Part shown: positions 62,347 to 64,000 of the stretch, piece by piece
Layout: every line of letters begins with the position of its first letter
Numbering within the stretch: the stretch's first letter is position 1
Assembly: GCA_013204985.1 (NCBI GenBank)
Contig: JABMLG010000001.1
Coordinates: 244,574 to 308,573 of the forward strand
Direction: 5' to 3'
Origin: Microbacteriaceae bacterium VKM Ac-2855
GTDB taxonomy: Bacteria > Actinomycetota > Actinomycetes > Actinomycetales > Microbacteriaceae
Length of the DNA stretch: 64,000 nt
Notes under the pieces: generated by a model
Database searches by the model: none
What the model saw: only the letters and a program-made list of their open reading frames with translations
What the model was told of the DNA's origin: nothing
Position numbers and translations under genes: made by a program

Positions 62347-63111
62347 GTGTCCAATCCCCTCGCAGCCGGCAGCCTCGACGGCAAGCGCATCCTCGTCACC
62401 GGATCCTCCCGCGGCATCGGCGCCGACACGGCGAACTACTTCGCCGAAGCGGGCGCCAGCGTCGTGATCAACTACCGGTCGAAGGCCCCGCGGGCCAATA
62501 AGCTGGTCGCCGCGATCACCGAGGCGGGTGGTTCGGCCTTCGCCGTCGCCGCCGACCTCACCGATGCCGCGTCGCGCGACGCGATGTTCGCCGAGGTCCA
62601 GGAGAAGCTGGGCGGGCTCGACGTGCTGGTCCTGAACGCCTCCGGGGGAATGGAGAGCAACATGGGCGCCGACTACGCCATGGTGCTCAACCGCGACGCC
62701 CAGCTCGCCACCCTCGACGCTGCGCTGCCGCTGCTGAGTGCGGGATCGCGGATCGTCTTCGTCACCAGCCACCAAGCCCACTTCATCCGCACCACGCCCA
62801 CGATGCCGGAGTACGAGCCCGTCGCGCTGAGCAAGCGTGCCGGAGAGGACGCGCTGCTCGCGCGCATCCCGGAGCTGACGGAGAAGGGCATCGAGTTCGT
62901 CGTCGTTTCCGGCGACATGATCGAAGGCACGATCACCGCCACCCTGCTCGAGCGCTCGAACCCCGGCGCGATCAGCTCGCGTCGCGAATCGGCCGGCAAG
63001 CTCTACAACGTGAGCGAGTTCGCTGCCGAGGTCGCCCTCGCCGCGGTCGAGCCGGTGCCCGCCGAGAACACCCGTCTGGTCGGCGACACCTCCGACTTCG
63101 CCGTCGAGTAG
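62347..63111 (+). CDS. SDR-family protein lacking the catalytic Tyr
   Basis: 254 aa. The NAD(P)-binding start RILVTGSSRGIGADTANYFA (~14), the DLTD segment (~68) and NASGGMES (~92) are classical short-chain dehydrogenase features, and a Ser is present in IVFVTSHQAHF (~138). Where the Y-x3-K pair is expected the sequence reads VALSKRAGEDAL: the Lys is kept but the Tyr position is Val. It may be a non-canonical oxidoreductase or a binding protein. AGGAGG lies 6 nt before the GTG. NUDIX gene follows by 4 nt. Confidence 0.85.
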   Translation: MSNPLAAGSLDGKRILVTGSSRGIGADTANYFAEAGASVVINYRSKAPRANKLVAAITEAGGSAFAVAADLTDAASRDAMFAEVQEKLGGLDVLVLNASGGMESNMGADYAMVLNRDAQLATLDAALPLLSAGSRIVFVTSHQAHFIRTTPTMPEYEPVALSKRAGEDALLARIPELTEKGIEFVVVSGDMIEGTITATLLERSNPGAISSRRESAGKLYNVSEFAAEVALAAVEPVPAENTRLVGDTSDFAVE

Positions 63112-63115
63112 CCGC

Positions 63116-63577
63116 GTGCCCGACTCCCACCGCCGGGTCTCGCGCATCCTGCTCGTCGACGAGCGCGACCGGATCCTCCTGATGCTCACCGACTTCCCTC
63201 GGCTGCGGGAGCCCGTGATCCGCTGGATCACTCCCGGAGGGGGAGTCGACGACGGCGAGAGCTATCGCGAGGGTGCCCTGCGCGAGCTCTGGGAGGAGAC
63301 GGGGCTCCGGATCGAGGATCCGGGTGAGCCCGTCTGGGCGCTCGACAGCACGGCGGTACTGGCGGACGGTTCGACGCAGTTCAGTCACAGCGAGTTCTAT
63401 CTCGTACGCACCGCTCACTTCGATCCCGTGGACGAGCACTGGATGGCGGACGAGTTCGTCGATATCCGCGAGGTGCGGTGGTGGAGTCTCGACGAGCTCG
63501 CGTCGACCGCGGACGATGTCGCGCCGGTGGGTCTGTCCCAGCGGCTCCAGGAGCTGCTGGGTCGACCCGTCACCTGA
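63116..63577 (+). CDS. NUDIX hydrolase
   Basis: 153 aa. A complete Nudix box is visible: GGGVDDGESYREGALRE then LWEETGL (~40-63), matching G-x5-E-x7-R-E-U-x-E-E-x-G-U. The preceding WITPGG strand and the C-terminal WMADEFVDIREVRWWSLDEL fit an (d)NTP- or nucleotide-sugar-hydrolysing housecleaning enzyme; substrate unknown. The GTG start follows the SDR stop by 4 nt, so the two genes are co-transcribed. Confidence 0.92.
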   Translation: MPDSHRRVSRILLVDERDRILLMLTDFPRLREPVIRWITPGGGVDDGESYREGALRELWEETGLRIEDPGEPVWALDSTAVLADGSTQFSHSEFYLVRTAHFDPVDEHWMADEFVDIREVRWWSLDELASTADDVAPVGLSQRLQELLGRPVT

Positions 63578-63590
63578 GTAGGCTGACGCG

Positions 63591-64000
63591 GTGCGCATCC
63601 CGGATCTCGACGACCTGATCACCCTGTCGCGGCCGTCGGTCGCTCCGGATGGTCGGACGGCAGTCGTCGCCGCCTCGAGGCCGGATCTCGCGGGCGATCG
63701 GTACACCGGACAGCTGTGGCTCTTCGCGGTCGACGGTGCCACGCCGGGTCGCCGCCTGACGCGCGGGATCCGCGACAGCGCCCCGGCCTACGCGCCGAAC
63801 GGGCGGGTGATCGCCTTCCTCCGCGAAGACGGCTCCGGCCGCGCGCAGGTGCACATCGTCGACGCGCGAGGCGGAGAGCCGTTGCGGATCACCGACGCGC
63901 CGCTCGGAGTCTCGGAGCTCGCCTGGGCGCCGGATTCCGCTCGCCTCGCCGTCATCGCTCGCGTCCCGGAGGGCGGCCGATACGGCACGGATCCGGCTGT
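63591..64000 (+). CDS. S9-type prolyl oligopeptidase-family peptidase (N-terminal part, cut by window end)
   Basis: 136 residues of an open frame that runs off the right edge. It starts RIPDLDDLITLSRPSVAPDG and shows TolB/beta-propeller repeats: QLWLFAVDGATPGRRLTRG, APAYAPNGRVIAFLREDGSG and LAWAPDSARLAVIAR. This is the propeller domain that covers the active site in S9 peptidases (acylaminoacyl-peptidase type); the catalytic Ser domain would lie beyond the window. GTG is preceded at 6 nt by TAGGCT (63579-63584), leaderless type. Confidence 0.75.
   Translation, partial: MRIPDLDDLITLSRPSVAPDGRTAVVAASRPDLAGDRYTGQLWLFAVDGATPGRRLTRGIRDSAPAYAPNGRVIAFLREDGSGRAQVHIVDARGGEPLRITDAPLGVSELAWAPDSARLAVIARVPEGGRYGTDPA

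Overview
The window is high-GC actinobacterial chromosome. mshC (mycothiol synthesis), rbpA, pafBC, tatAC, helY, a stand-alone lnt, DUF6458, DUF6510 and DUF1206 proteins, many GTG starts, ATGA/GTGA gene overlaps and several leaderless-type starts all fit Actinomycetia. The overall gene style suggests Microbacteriaceae (inference; no rRNA is present to test it). Nearly everything reads as stable chromosome, with three accessory-looking pockets.

Layout. 178-3580: a ProB-like kinase with an extra C-terminal segment, an arginase-superfamily protein, a small protein and a SIMPL protein. 3597-12225: a NYN-LOTUS RNase-like protein, an FBP-domain protein, a coupled molybdopterin oxidoreductase / flavin reductase / DUF6510 triad, DoxX, GNAT, M18 aminopeptidase, an FAD monooxygenase and an MDR oxidoreductase. 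12353-19276: a secreted lipase-like hydrolase, then a surface-glycan locus (glycosyltransferase, sugar aminotransferase, sugar N-acetyltransferase, and a large divergent glycosyltransferase with a rhamnan-synthesis F domain). 19291-27732: a DUF1206 membrane protein and a six-gene, fully overlapping D-mannonate/fructuronate catabolic operon (transporter, IdnD-like dehydrogenase, ManD, KdgK, UxuB-like, KDPG aldolase), divergent from its GntR regulator; a palindrome sits inside the operon promoter. 27744-30769: ArsR with a CDF metal exporter, and an HNH/DUF222 protein. 30944-36523: a minus-strand run of VIT-family transporter, two-component system, ferric-reductase-like flavocytochrome, FMN-binding protein and ApbE, which together look like an iron/flavin electron-transfer unit. 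36632-42455: APC permease, VOC protein, orphan LuxR-type regulator, GlsB-like protein, diacylglycerol kinase, DUF6458, cupin, an AraC remnant and tRNA-Leu(GAG).

42614-60750 is a conserved actinobacterial backbone: M20 peptidase, uppP, mshC, PAC2, HAD phosphatase, trmI, FKBP lipoprotein, pafB, pafC, a small membrane protein, tatA, tatC, helY, lnt, then rbpA and a phosphodiesterase. Two things interrupt it. One is an eight-copy ~84-bp tandem repeat filling the gap between mshC and the PAC2 gene. The other is a small island between lnt and rbpA holding a secreted-protein gene (toxin-like C-terminus, two compensating frameshifts), a tightly coupled 116-aa partner gene and a scrap of an IS256-family transposase. 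60767-64000: SPFH/NfeD pair, an SDR-like protein, a NUDIX hydrolase and the first part of an S9-type peptidase cut by the window edge.

The best candidate for an undescribed system is the lnt-rbpA island. A signal-peptide-bearing small protein with a C-terminus like BECR/EndoU-type nuclease toxins is followed 2 nt later by a candidate immunity gene, behind a perfect palindromic operator. The toxin assignment is an inference from motif shape only.
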